In this document: piece by piece, positions 8,487-16,526 of the stretch
Layout of the letters: each line of letters starts with the position of its first letter
How positions within the stretch are numbered: position 1 is the first letter of the stretch
Assembly (NCBI RefSeq): GCF_003148645.1
Contig: NZ_QGGP01000001.1
Span: forward strand, 744,001-808,000
DNA: 64,000 nucleotides
Direction of reading: 5' to 3'
Origin: Xanthomarina spongicola
GTDB taxonomy: Bacteria; Bacteroidota; Bacteroidia; Flavobacteriales; Flavobacteriaceae
Translations under genes and position numbers: made by a program
The notes under the pieces: model-generated
Databases searched by the model: none
What the model was told of the DNA's origin: nothing
The model's input: the letters and a program-made list of their open reading frames with translations, nothing else

Positions 8487-9323
8487 ATGGAACAACATAT
8501 AGAAGTCATTAAATCTTCAGGCGAAAAAGTGAAGTTTTCATTAGAAAAATTAAGAGCTTCTTTAAATCATTCTGGAGCAGATAAAAAAACAGTAGATCAA
8601 ATAATTGACAAAGTTCGAGACGAATTATATCAAGGTATTTCAACTAAAGAAATTTATAATAGGGCTTTTGCATTATTGAAAAAGAAGAAAAGTTATTTTG
8701 CTTCAAAATATAAACTTAAAAAAGCCATTTATGAGTTAGGTCCAACAGGTTTTCCATTTGAAAACTTTATAGCTACTATTTTTAAATATACTGGATATAA
8801 AACAGAAGTTGGAAAAATTTTACAAGGCAAATGTGTTACTCACGAAATAGATGTAGTAGCATATAAAAATGGAAACACAACCATTGTGGAATGTAAATTC
8901 CATAGCGAAGAAGGTAGGAATTGCAATGTTAAAGTACCTCTCTATATAGCATCAAGATTTAAAGATGTAAAAGAGCATTGGGATTCTAAACCTAAAAAAA
9001 CCAAATTAAATTCGGGATGGGTTGTAACTAATACACGATTTACTGAAGATGCTTTACAATATGGAAAATGTATAGGATTAAAGTTATTAAGCTGGGATTA
9101 CCCAAAAGAAGATGCACTAAAAAACATTATTGATAGATTGGGTTTATATCCAATTACAGTTTCTACCTTATTAACAAATAGAGAAAAACAGTTCTTATTA
9201 AGTAGAGATGTGGTTTTGTGTAGAGATTTGATTGGAGATTCTTTTTATTTAGATCATTTAGGTATTTCAGATACAAGAAAAGAACGCATTTTAAATGATA
9301 TAATGCAGTTGTGTAATCCTTAA
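8487..9323 (+). CDS. ATP-cone domain fused to an Mrr-like PD-(D/E)xK nuclease
   Basis: 278 residues. Residues 5-90 form an ATP-cone (IEVIKSSGEKVKFSLEKL ... GISTKEIYNRAFALLKKK), the nucleotide-sensing domain of NrdR and ribonucleotide reductases. Residues 85-210 form an Mrr_N-type nuclease core: E92 in the first helix, D122 in HEIDVVAYKNG and E135-C-K137 in IVECKF, the expected catalytic ID-x(n)-ECK pattern. The C-terminal 60 residues (LTNREKQFLLSRDVVLC) resemble a helix-hairpin-like tail. The fusion suggests nuclease activity gated by ATP/dATP, an inference. It sits between Usp genes and a beta-CASP nuclease, which points to stress-linked nucleic acid processing rather than phage restriction. 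Confidence 0.82.
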   Translation: MEQHIEVIKSSGEKVKFSLEKLRASLNHSGADKKTVDQIIDKVRDELYQGISTKEIYNRAFALLKKKKSYFASKYKLKKAIYELGPTGFPFENFIATIFKYTGYKTEVGKILQGKCVTHEIDVVAYKNGNTTIVECKFHSEEGRNCNVKVPLYIASRFKDVKEHWDSKPKKTKLNSGWVVTNTRFTEDALQYGKCIGLKLLSWDYPKEDALKNIIDRLGLYPITVSTLLTNREKQFLLSRDVVLCRDLIGDSFYLDHLGISDTRKERILNDIMQLCNP

Positions 9324-9333
9324 GAATAAAATC

Positions 9334-10707
9334 ATGGAAAAATATGCAAGAATTAATTTTTTAGGTGCTTCTGGAGTTGTTACTGGGTCTAAATTTCTTT
9401 TAGAAACTTCCGAAAAAAATATCTTGATAGATTGTGGTATGTTTCAAGGTCTTAAAGAGCTTAGAGAGTTAAATTGGGTAGATCTTCCTGTAGATGTTGA
9501 AGAAATAGATATTGTTTTGTTGACTCATGGACATTTAGATCATGTAGGTTACTTACCAAGATTATTAAAACAAGGGTTCCAGGGGAAAATTATTGGAACA
9601 GCACCTACATTGGCTATTGCAGAAATTATATTAAAAGATAGTGCTAAAATTCACGAAGAAGAAGCCGAAAAAGCCAATAAGGAAAAATACACAAAACACA
9701 GTCCTGCTTTACCATTTTATACAACTCGGGAAGCCGAGAAGACTATAAATATGTTTCAGGTAGAAATGCATGACAAATGGATTAAGTTGTCTGAAAACAT
9801 ATCTTATCGATTTCAATATAATGGACATATTATTGGAGCCACTTTTATTGAATTAGATATTAATGGCAAACGATTTGTGTTTTCTGGAGATATTGGGAGA
9901 ACTAACGATTATCTTTTAGATGATCCAAAAAGGCCTGAATGGGCAGATTTTTTATTTATAGAAAGCACTTACGGAAATAAACTCCATCCAGAAGAAGATA
10001 TTGAAACTCTACTTTCTAATTTAATAAAGGAAACTATTTACAAAAAAGGCAACCTTATTATACCAAGTTTTGCAGTTGAAAGATTACAAACATTAATGTA
10101 CATTTTGTGGAAACTTTATAAGTCGAACAGAATTCCTAACATACCTATTTTTATTGATAGTCCAATGGGAAACAATGTACTTGATGTTTTTAAACACTTT
10201 CCAAAGTGGCATAAACTTTCCGAAGCAGACTACAGAGCTATGTGTAACCATGTTAATATTATTCAATCTTATAAAGAAACCTGGGAAACCATAGACGATA
10301 AACGTTCCAAAATAGTTATTGCAGGAAGTGGCATGGTTACTGGAGGTAGAGTGTTAACTTATTTGCAGCAACTTATAGATGAATCTTCCACAACGGTTCT
10401 ATTGGTTGGTTATCAAGCCGAAGGAACGCGAGGTAGACAATTGCTTGAAGGTGCACATGAAATTAAATTCTTTGGAAAATATTATCCTGTAAAAGCTACT
10501 ATAAAACACTTAGAAAGTTTATCGGCTCATGCAGACCAAGAAGAATTATTAAATTGGATGAGCAACATAAAAAACATTCCTGAAAAAGTTTATTTAATAC
10601 ATGGAGAGTCTATGGCTTTAGATGCTTTTAGAGTAAAAATAAAAGATACGTTTAAATGGAATGCAACCATTCCAAAACTTACAGACATTGAAAAAGTAAT
10701 GTTATAA
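9334..10707 (+). CDS. Metallo-beta-lactamase/beta-CASP nuclease (CPSF73-like)
   Basis: 457 residues. Residue 65 onward reads HGHLDHVGYLP, the H-x-H-x-D-H zinc motif (H65, H67, D69, H70). Further metal ligands lie in NGHIIGA, FSGDIG and SLSAHADQEE, and beta-CASP motifs in IPSFAVERLQTLMYIL and GSGMVTGGRVLTYL. This is the family of RNA 3'-end-processing and exonuclease proteins; bacterial members of this short form (no KH domain) are presumed RNases. It is 10 bp behind the ATP-cone nuclease gene. The pairing of the two nucleases with Usp proteins is the point of interest. RNA rather than DNA as substrate is an inference from the family. Confidence 0.9.
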   Translation: MEKYARINFLGASGVVTGSKFLLETSEKNILIDCGMFQGLKELRELNWVDLPVDVEEIDIVLLTHGHLDHVGYLPRLLKQGFQGKIIGTAPTLAIAEIILKDSAKIHEEEAEKANKEKYTKHSPALPFYTTREAEKTINMFQVEMHDKWIKLSENISYRFQYNGHIIGATFIELDINGKRFVFSGDIGRTNDYLLDDPKRPEWADFLFIESTYGNKLHPEEDIETLLSNLIKETIYKKGNLIIPSFAVERLQTLMYILWKLYKSNRIPNIPIFIDSPMGNNVLDVFKHFPKWHKLSEADYRAMCNHVNIIQSYKETWETIDDKRSKIVIAGSGMVTGGRVLTYLQQLIDESSTTVLLVGYQAEGTRGRQLLEGAHEIKFFGKYYPVKATIKHLESLSAHADQEELLNWMSNIKNIPEKVYLIHGESMALDAFRVKIKDTFKWNATIPKLTDIEKVML

Positions 10708-10723
10708 AATTAAAGTTTTTATT

Positions 10724-11143
10724 ATGCAAACACACATAGAATACAAAAGTTTTAATAGAGAGAAATCTACTGAAGAATTGCAGTATCATGTACTATTGTA
10801 TGCAGAAAGTCTTCAGAATTTAAAAGAAGAATTAATCTTCTTGCAGTTTTTAGTAAATGCTCAAATTTATAGGCCTAAAATAATGAACCTATTTGAAAAT
10901 CTTGAGCAGTTTAAAAAAGAATTAGAGAAATGTATTCAAAAATCAGATAAATTGATAATAAAAGTTAATTCTCATAAGAGTCAAATTGCTAATATAATTG
11001 AATGCGATGAGCTTGCTTGTGATAATTATTTTATGAATTTGCACAACGAAATAGAACAAAATATCCATCAGTTTATTAACCAAGCATTAATATTAAAATC
11101 GAGAATTTTTAATTATTTACAAGGTGTTATTCAAACAGAATAG
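10724..11143 (+). CDS. Small coiled-coil protein of unknown function
   Basis: 139 residues, nearly all helical, with heptad-like stretches (LQNLKEELIFLQFLV, LFENLEQFKKELEKCIQKSDKLIIKV). There is no signal peptide or membrane segment. The gene follows the beta-CASP nuclease gene by 16 bp and closes the operon, so it may be a small partner of that enzyme or of the Usp proteins. I do not recognise the family. The next gene is convergent, starting its 3' end 36 bp downstream. Confidence 0.6.
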   Translation: MQTHIEYKSFNREKSTEELQYHVLLYAESLQNLKEELIFLQFLVNAQIYRPKIMNLFENLEQFKKELEKCIQKSDKLIIKVNSHKSQIANIIECDELACDNYFMNLHNEIEQNIHQFINQALILKSRIFNYLQGVIQTE

Positions 11144-11179
11144 ATTGTTTAATAAGTAAGGTTTTATTGATATTTTTTA

Positions 11180-12022
11180 TTAACTATGAAATATAAGTAA
11201 TGGGACTTTTAAATCTTGGCTTATCTTTTTTGTAGAAGACCCTCCAAAAAAACGTTCAAAAGCACTTTCTTTTTGAACTAGTAAAGTAACTAAGTCTATA
11301 TTGTTAGTTTGTAAATAACTATCAACTGTAAAATGTATTGGTACATTGCTTATTTTATGATAAGTATGCGACTTGTTTTTTAATAAGTTGTCTATATTCT
11401 CTAGGTCCTTTTTCTCTTCTTTAGAAGTTTCATTTTTTGGGTTAATACGTAGTATGTGCAAGTTGCTTTTGTGTTTTTTTACAAACTTATGTAGTTTTAA
11501 AAATCCACGACTACTCAATGAGTCAGTCATATCTAGAGGCAGAAGAATATTTTTAGGTTTTCTAAAGTTAAAACCTTCAGGAATAGCTAATGTTGTGCAG
11601 TCAACTTTTCTAATAACTTGAAGCGTATTGCTTCCAAAAACAACTTCTTTAGCTCCTGTGGCTCCATTAGTGCCCATAACTATAAGTTCTATTTTTTTAA
11701 TTTGAATAATTTGGTTAATGGCTTCAGGAAGAGAATCATAATCTACAATAGATTCAAAAAGGTAAGATTCATTTTGAAATTTTGTTTCAAGAGTTTTTAC
11801 ATATTTATCTAGTTTCTGTTTTGTTTTTTTAACTAGAGAATCGTAAACACTTGAATTACTATTAGAAATTAAATCGCTAGTAGTATATCTTGAAGTTTTT
11901 TGAGTGTTTAAAACATAAAATACACACGTTTGCTTTTCAAATAATTGTAAGGCATAATTAATAGCATTTTTAGAATTCTTAGAAAAATCTGTTAGTAAAA
12001 GAACCTGTTTCATTTTTTCCAT
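11180..12022 (-). CDS. Tandem universal stress protein
   Basis: 280 residues with two Usp domains. The first carries GTNGATGAKEVVFGS, the G-xx-G-x9-G-S ATP-binding signature. It is the third Usp of the region and the only one on this strand; it faces the five-gene operon tail to tail. Start may be ATG at 12022 (MEKMKQ) or at 12013 (MKQVLLL); the predicted transcript start near 12029 leaves a very short leader and makes 12013 the safer choice. An FNR-type site at 12064-12075 sits at the same distance from the -7 box as in the other stress promoters. Confidence 0.9.
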   Translation of the reverse strand: MEKMKQVLLLTDFSKNSKNAINYALQLFEKQTCVFYVLNTQKTSRYTTSDLISNSNSSVYDSLVKKTKQKLDKYVKTLETKFQNESYLFESIVDYDSLPEAINQIIQIKKIELIVMGTNGATGAKEVVFGSNTLQVIRKVDCTTLAIPEGFNFRKPKNILLPLDMTDSLSSRGFLKLHKFVKKHKSNLHILRINPKNETSKEEKKDLENIDNLLKNKSHTYHKISNVPIHFTVDSYLQTNNIDLVTLLVQKESAFERFFGGSSTKKISQDLKVPLLIFHS

Positions 12023-12032
12023 ATTTTATGAA

Positions 12033-12075
12033 TAAAAATATCAAAAAATTAAAGGATAAGCTATGATATAAATCA
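12033..12075 (-). promoter_or_regulatory. FNR-type promoter of the third universal stress gene
   Basis: The palindrome TATGAT-ATAA-ATCATA (core 12064-12075) has its centre 29.5 bp before the minus-strand box TATTTTTA (12040-12033). Transcription would start near 12029, just before the ATG candidates at 12022 and 12013. Confidence 0.65.
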
Positions 12076-12115
12076 TAATATGCTAGTTATATATTGATTC
12101 ATTAAGAATAATAAC

Positions 12116-12150
12116 AAAAAAAGACCCTCAATTTAAGAGAGTCTTTTTTA
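12116..12150 (-). terminator. Terminator of the 11-mer repeat lipoprotein gene
   Basis: Stem AAAAAGAC-CTC / GAG-GTCTTTTT with one mismatch and a loop of about 7 nt, with a T-run on the minus strand. It lies 24 bp after the lipoprotein stop codon. Confidence 0.8.
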
Positions 12151-12174
12151 CTAATTTTATTTAGAACTACTTAA

Positions 12175-12531
12175 TTAGTGAGCTCCTTTTACAGCCTTAG
12201 CAGCATCATCAGCAGCTTTGTCTACAGCTTTTCCAGCTTTATCTGCAGCATCACCAGCAGCATCAACAGCGTTATCTACTGCATCACCAGCAGCATCAGC
12301 AGCATTTTCTACAGCTTCACCAGCAGCATCAACTGCGTTATCTACAGCTTCACCAGCATCTTCCATTGCTTCTTCAGTTGCGTCAGCAGCATCTTCCATT
12401 GCATCTTCAGTTGCATCAGCAGCGTTTTCAATTGCGTCTTCAGCAGAATCAACTTTTTTCTCATCTCTACAAGAAGTAAATACAAGACTTAAGCTCAATA
12501 ATAATACAGTACTTAATAATAATTTTTTCAT
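12175..12531 (-). CDS. Lipoprotein with seven 11-residue Ala/Asp/Glu-rich repeats
   Basis: 118 residues. A signal peptide ends in VFTSC (C21, lipobox), so the protein should be lipid-anchored. From residue 35 to 111 it is built of seven consecutive 11-residue units such as EDAADATEEAM, DAAGEAVENAA and DAAGDAVDNAV, followed by a basic tail KAVKGAH. The 11-mer period and composition resemble group 3 LEA-type and apolipoprotein-like amphipathic helices. The DNA also shows the 33-bp periodicity, evidence of growth by unit duplication. Proteins like this are linked to desiccation or membrane stress; the role here is inferred. It stands alone between the Usp gene and waaA. Confidence 0.7.
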   Translation of the reverse strand: MKKLLLSTVLLLSLSLVFTSCRDEKKVDSAEDAIENAADATEDAMEDAADATEEAMEDAGEAVDNAVDAAGEAVENAADAAGDAVDNAVDAAGDAADKAGKAVDKAADDAAKAVKGAH

Positions 12532-12664
12532 TAGTTTAAAGGTTTTAGTGTTATAATTAGTGTTTTTAAAATAATTAACAAATTTAATAACTAATTGTCA
12601 AACATCGTATATGTTTTATTAACAATTTTTAACATTTTTTAAGTTATTATGCTAAATATTCTCT

Positions 12665-13927
12665 CTATCTACGTAAATAAGACATGATTTGGACTACGGA
12701 TCCTGTATTATTTTTTATATAATTAGAATTATTTTTACCCGAATCCTCTCTAAAATCTGTGTTTTTTATAAGTAAATTTAATGTATCTTTTAGATTATCA
12801 GCATTTTTAATGGAGTACATGCCTTTGTTTTCTATCATGGCTTTTGCTTCTGGAAAATGTTTAAAATTTTCACCTATTATAATAGGAACTCCAAAAACTG
12901 CTGGCTCCAAAGTGTTATGTAATCCGGTTTTTCCAACAGCTCCACCTACATAAGCAATGTTAGCATAGCTATAAATTTTAGAAAGCAGACCAATAGTATC
13001 TATAATTAATACCTGGAAATCTTCTAGAGAAGCGTTCTTCTTCTCAGAAAATAGAATCGTTTTTTTATTTATAGACTGTTTTAGTTTTTGAATTTGAGGA
13101 GCATTTATATTGTGAGGAGCAATAATAAATTTTAAATCATTATTTTCTAAGGAATTTATATAATCTACTAAAAAAACATCGTCTTCTGGCCAAGTGCTTC
13201 CTGCCACTAGACATAGTTTATCGTTTTTAAAAGCTTGAATAAAACCTAAAGTGTTGTCTTGGTCCAACTGACTATAAACACGATCGAATCTAGTGTCTCC
13301 AGAAACAGTTACTTGATTGTAATTAATATTTTTTAATAAAGATTTTGAATGGACATCTTGAGTGAAAATATGTTCAAAAGCAAACAAGGCATTTTTCATA
13401 AAACCACCATACCATTTAAAGTATATTTGATTATCTCTAAATAAAGCAGAAATTAAAACAGCTTTTAATTGCCTCTTCTTTAATTCGTTTAAAAAATTTG
13501 GCCAAATATCATATTTAACAAAAATGGTTAATTCTGGATTTACTAGGTCTAGAAACTTTTTTGCATTGGTTTTGGTGTCAATTGGAAGGTAAACTACAAC
13601 ATTTGCAATGTCTGTGTTTTTTCTTATTTCGTAACCAGATGGAGAAAAAAAAGTAAGTACTATTTTATGGGTAGGATAAGTTTTTCGTAATTCTTTAAAA
13701 ACAGGAAGACCTTGTTCGTATTCACCTAAAGAAGCACAATGAAACCATAACGTCTTATCAGATTTAGAAATCTGACTTTTAATGATGTTAAACGTGTCTT
13801 TTCTTCCAGTAACACCAAGTCTGAGCTTATGGTTAAAGATTGAAATAAATTTCAACACCAATTGGGTTATGTTTATCCCTAAATTATAAATTACCTGCAA
13901 TTTTGAATCTTTGTTGCTAAAATACAC
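12665..13927 (-). CDS. waaA: 3-deoxy-D-manno-octulosonic acid (Kdo) transferase
   Basis: Up to 420 residues. The GT30 opening is clear: LRLGVTGRKDTF, WFHCASLGEYEQGLPV (with the conserved glutamate acting as base), FFSPSGYEI, and the nucleotide-sugar part YVGGAVGKTGLHNTLEPAVFGVPII. The enzyme transfers Kdo from CMP-Kdo to lipid IVA on the inner membrane, an essential step of LPS synthesis. The family normally starts close to LQVIYNLGINI; the only start there is TTG at 13900, so the ATG at 13927 adds nine residues that are probably not translated. Divergent from the sugar aminotransferase gene. Confidence 0.9.
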   Translation of the reverse strand: MYFSNKDSKLQVIYNLGINITQLVLKFISIFNHKLRLGVTGRKDTFNIIKSQISKSDKTLWFHCASLGEYEQGLPVFKELRKTYPTHKIVLTFFSPSGYEIRKNTDIANVVVYLPIDTKTNAKKFLDLVNPELTIFVKYDIWPNFLNELKKRQLKAVLISALFRDNQIYFKWYGGFMKNALFAFEHIFTQDVHSKSLLKNINYNQVTVSGDTRFDRVYSQLDQDNTLGFIQAFKNDKLCLVAGSTWPEDDVFLVDYINSLENNDLKFIIAPHNINAPQIQKLKQSINKKTILFSEKKNASLEDFQVLIIDTIGLLSKIYSYANIAYVGGAVGKTGLHNTLEPAVFGVPIIIGENFKHFPEAKAMIENKGMYSIKNADNLKDTLNLLIKNTDFREDSGKNNSNYIKNNTGSVVQIMSYLRR

Positions 13928-13945
13928 TTCTTTGATAGAATTTCA

Positions 13946-13976
13946 TTGGTTAACGTTTACGAATTTTGTAATTTTG
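13946..13976 (+). promoter_or_regulatory. Promoter of the DegT-type aminotransferase gene
   Basis: TTG (13946-13948), a 20-bp spacer and TAATTTTG (13969-13976), a full match to the Bacteroidota consensus. The box ends only 6 bp before the ATG at 13983, so the message would be leaderless or nearly so. Confidence 0.8.
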
Positions 13977-13982
13977 TGTAGT

Positions 13983-15116
13983 ATGAAAAAAATTCAAATG
14001 GTTGACCTTAAAGGTCAGTATAAAGGTATAAAAGATGCTGTTAATCCTGCCATTCAGGAAATTATTGAAAACACATCTTTCATAAATGGACCTAAGGTTC
14101 ATGAGTTTCAAAAAAATCTTGAAAATTATTTAGGAGTCAAGCATGTTATTCCATGTGCAAATGGAACAGATGCTTTACAAATAGCTATGATGGGATTAGG
14201 GTTAAAACCTGGAGATGAGGTTATAACTGCCGATTTTACATTTGCAGCTACTGTAGAAGTTATTGCCTTATTACAATTAACACCAGTTTTAGTTGATGTT
14301 AATCCAGACGATTTCAATATAGATATTGAAGCTATAAAAAAAGCCATTACTCCAAGAACGAAAGCCATTGTTCCTGTACATCTATTTGGTCAATGTGCCA
14401 ATATGGATGCTATTATGGAAATTGCAAAAGAACACAACCTTTTTGTTATTGAAGATAATGCTCAAGCAATAGGTGCTACTTACACATTTAAGAATGGAAA
14501 AAAAGCGAAAGCAGGAACCATAGGTCATGTGGCGTCAACGTCTTTCTTTCCTTCAAAAAATCTAGGATGCTATGGAGATGGTGGAGCTATTTTCACTAAC
14601 GATGATGAGCTGGCACATATTATAAGAGGGATTGTAAATCATGGCATGTACGAACGTTATCATCATGATGTGGTAGGAGTAAATTCTAGGTTAGACTCTA
14701 TTCAAGCTGCAGTTTTAGATATTAAACTGAATCTTTTGGACACCTATAATAATGCAAGGAGAGAAGCAGCCAATAAATACAACGAAGCTTTTAAGGATAT
14801 AGATAAAATTACTACGCCATTTGAATATGGTACACCAGACAACCATGTATTTCATCAATACACTTTAAAATTAAACGGAGTGGATAGAGATGGACTTGTT
14901 AAGTTTTTAAATGAAAACGACATTCCTTGTGGAGTATATTATCCAATCCCATTGCACAATCAAAAAGCATATCAGGATTCACGTTACAATGAAGCTGATT
15001 TTAAAGTTACAAACCAATTAGTAAAAGAAGTAATTTCTTTACCTATGCATACTGAATTAGATGACGAACAAATTGCATTTATTTCAGAAAAAATCATTCA
15101 ATATATAAATGGCTAA
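13983..15116 (+). CDS. DegT/DnrJ/EryC1/StrS-type sugar aminotransferase
   Basis: 377 residues from ATG at 13983 (MKKIQMVDLKGQYKG). The family landmarks are in order: ANGTDALQIAMMGLGLKPGDEV, PVHLFGQCANMDAI, EDNAQAIGA, and the PLP lysine in TSFFPSKNLGCYGDGGAI. The enzyme makes a 4-amino or 3-amino nucleotide sugar (FdtB, WbpE and VioA are relatives) for O-antigen or capsule. It overlaps galE by 8 bp, so the two act in one nucleotide-sugar pathway. A start at the internal ATG 13998 cannot be excluded, given that the promoter box ends at 13976. Confidence 0.88.
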   Translation: MKKIQMVDLKGQYKGIKDAVNPAIQEIIENTSFINGPKVHEFQKNLENYLGVKHVIPCANGTDALQIAMMGLGLKPGDEVITADFTFAATVEVIALLQLTPVLVDVNPDDFNIDIEAIKKAITPRTKAIVPVHLFGQCANMDAIMEIAKEHNLFVIEDNAQAIGATYTFKNGKKAKAGTIGHVASTSFFPSKNLGCYGDGGAIFTNDDELAHIIRGIVNHGMYERYHHDVVGVNSRLDSIQAAVLDIKLNLLDTYNNARREAANKYNEAFKDIDKITTPFEYGTPDNHVFHQYTLKLNGVDRDGLVKFLNENDIPCGVYYPIPLHNQKAYQDSRYNEADFKVTNQLVKEVISLPMHTELDDEQIAFISEKIIQYING

Positions 15117-16131
15117 AATTTTAGTTACAGGAGGTTTAGGTTTTATTGGGTCTCACACAGTTGTTGAACTTCAAAATAAAGGATTCGAAGTAGTAATTAT
15201 TGATAATTTATCTAATTCATTAATTAGTGTTTTAGAAGGAATTACAGCAATTACTGGTAAAAAACCAGAGTTTGAAAATTTCGATTTAAAAAATAAACAA
15301 GGACTAAAAGAGTTTTTTGAACGTCATAATAATATAGATGGTGTGATTCATTTTGCTGCAAGTAAAGCTGTAGGAGAAAGTGTTAATGAACCTTTATTAT
15401 ATTACGAAAACAATATCAATACCTTAGTTTATTTACTTCAAGAATATAAAAATAGATACATAGCTAATTTCATTTTTAGCTCTTCTTGTACAGTTTATGG
15501 ACAAGCAGATACATTACCAATAACAGAAGAGGCTCCAGTAAAACCAGCACTTTCACCTTACGGAAATACCAAACAGATAGGAGAAGAAATTTTAAAAGAT
15601 GTCTGTCATGTTAATCCTCAATTTAATGTTGTTTCATTAAGGTATTTTAACCCAATTGGAGCTCATGAATCTTCCCAAATTGGAGAATTGCCTCTTGGAG
15701 TGCCACAAAATTTAGTGCCATTTATTACACAAACAGCTATAGGTAAAAGGAATGAACTATCTGTTTTTGGAAACGATTATCCAACTCATGATGGAACTTG
15801 TATTCGAGATTATATTCATGTAGTAGATTTAGCTAAAGCACATGTTATAGCTTTAGAAAGGTTATTAGACAAACAGAATAAGAAGGATTTTGAAATCTTT
15901 AATCTTGGAACAGGAACTGGAAGTTCTGTGTTAGAAGTTATCAAGTCTTTCGAACGTGTTTCAGGAGAAAAATTAAATTATAAATTTGCTCAAAGAAGAG
16001 CAGGAGATGTTGTTTCTGTATATGCAGATACTAAAAAAGCAAATCTTGAATTAGGTTGGAAATCTAAATTAACATTAGATGATGCTATGCGTTCAGCTTG
16101 GAAATGGGAACAAAAACTTTCTAAATTATAA
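15109..16131 (+). CDS. galE: UDP-glucose 4-epimerase
   Basis: 340 residues, the usual length. The NAD-binding GGLGFIGSH is at the N terminus; SSSCTVYG and the Y-x3-K pair (YGNTKQ) form the active site; NPIGAHESSQIGE and DYPTHDGTCIRDYIHV are standard GalE landmarks. It interconverts UDP-glucose and UDP-galactose in the cytoplasm for envelope sugars. The start ATG lies inside the last codons of the aminotransferase gene (8-bp overlap), so the two are translationally coupled. Confidence 0.93.
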   Translation: MAKILVTGGLGFIGSHTVVELQNKGFEVVIIDNLSNSLISVLEGITAITGKKPEFENFDLKNKQGLKEFFERHNNIDGVIHFAASKAVGESVNEPLLYYENNINTLVYLLQEYKNRYIANFIFSSSCTVYGQADTLPITEEAPVKPALSPYGNTKQIGEEILKDVCHVNPQFNVVSLRYFNPIGAHESSQIGELPLGVPQNLVPFITQTAIGKRNELSVFGNDYPTHDGTCIRDYIHVVDLAKAHVIALERLLDKQNKKDFEIFNLGTGTGSSVLEVIKSFERVSGEKLNYKFAQRRAGDVVSVYADTKKANLELGWKSKLTLDDAMRSAWKWEQKLSKL

Positions 16132-16246
16132 AATTTGGGAATATTCATTCAAAAGACCATTATGTTAACAATCTGATAATGATATGTGGATTCTGTTGAA
16201 TAATCAAAAATAATATATTGATTAACAAGGTTTTAGCTTTATTTTC

Positions 16247-16277
16247 TTGGTGTTCCATAATGATTTCCGTTACTTTG
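16247..16277 (+). promoter_or_regulatory. Promoter of the small conserved gene
   Basis: TTG (16247-16249), a 20-bp spacer and TTACTTTG (16270-16277), a near match to TAnnTTTG. Transcription would start near 16284, which favours the ATG at 16301 over the one at 16286. Confidence 0.5.
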
Positions 16278-16300
16278 TAGCTTAAATGATAACGGAAAAC

Positions 16301-16492
16301 ATGAAATTGATTACAGTTCAAAGAGAAACAATTGAAGAGAAAAGGTACACACCTAAAATGGGAGAACTATTTACAAAAGTGACTTATATAAAGAAAGCTT
16401 TTTTAAGTATTCCCATTAAAACAATTCACAAATATCGAGAAACCTATTATGGTGAAGTTAAAGATTGCGAAGCTTGCAGTCTAGCAAGATAA
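16301..16492 (+). CDS. Small conserved protein with a C-x-x-C pair
   Basis: 63 residues from ATG at 16301 (MKLITVQRETIEEKRYTP); an ATG at 16286 would add five residues. It is basic, has no signal or membrane segment and ends DCEACSLAR with a CxxC pair that could hold a metal or form a disulfide. I recall similar short proteins beside lspA in other Flavobacteriaceae, but no function. It has its own promoter and shares a two-way terminator with lspA. Confidence 0.6.
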   Translation: MKLITVQRETIEEKRYTPKMGELFTKVTYIKKAFLSIPIKTIHKYRETYYGEVKDCEACSLAR

Positions 16493-16493
16493 A

Positions 16494-16526
16494 AAAATAA
16501 AAGCCTCTTAATAGAGGCTTTTTTTA
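16494..16526. terminator. Bidirectional terminator between the small gene and lspA
   Basis: Perfect stem AAGCCTCT / AGAGGCTT (16501-16508 and 16513-16520) with loop TAAT, flanked by A- and T-runs so that it can work on both strands. It overlaps the lspA stop codon. Confidence 0.9.

Noticed and set aside
8487-11143. Phage-defence operon
   Set aside because: The nuclease pair could suggest defence, but the Usp neighbours, shared stress promoter and lack of mobile genes favour a stress role.
12218-12470. Possible CRISPR-like array
   Set aside because: The 33-bp periodicity is coding repeat without unique spacers.
12178-12556. Two plus-strand frames over the repeat lipoprotein gene
   Set aside because: They arise from the 33-bp repeat, which is open in several frames; the minus frame has a lipoprotein signal and terminator.
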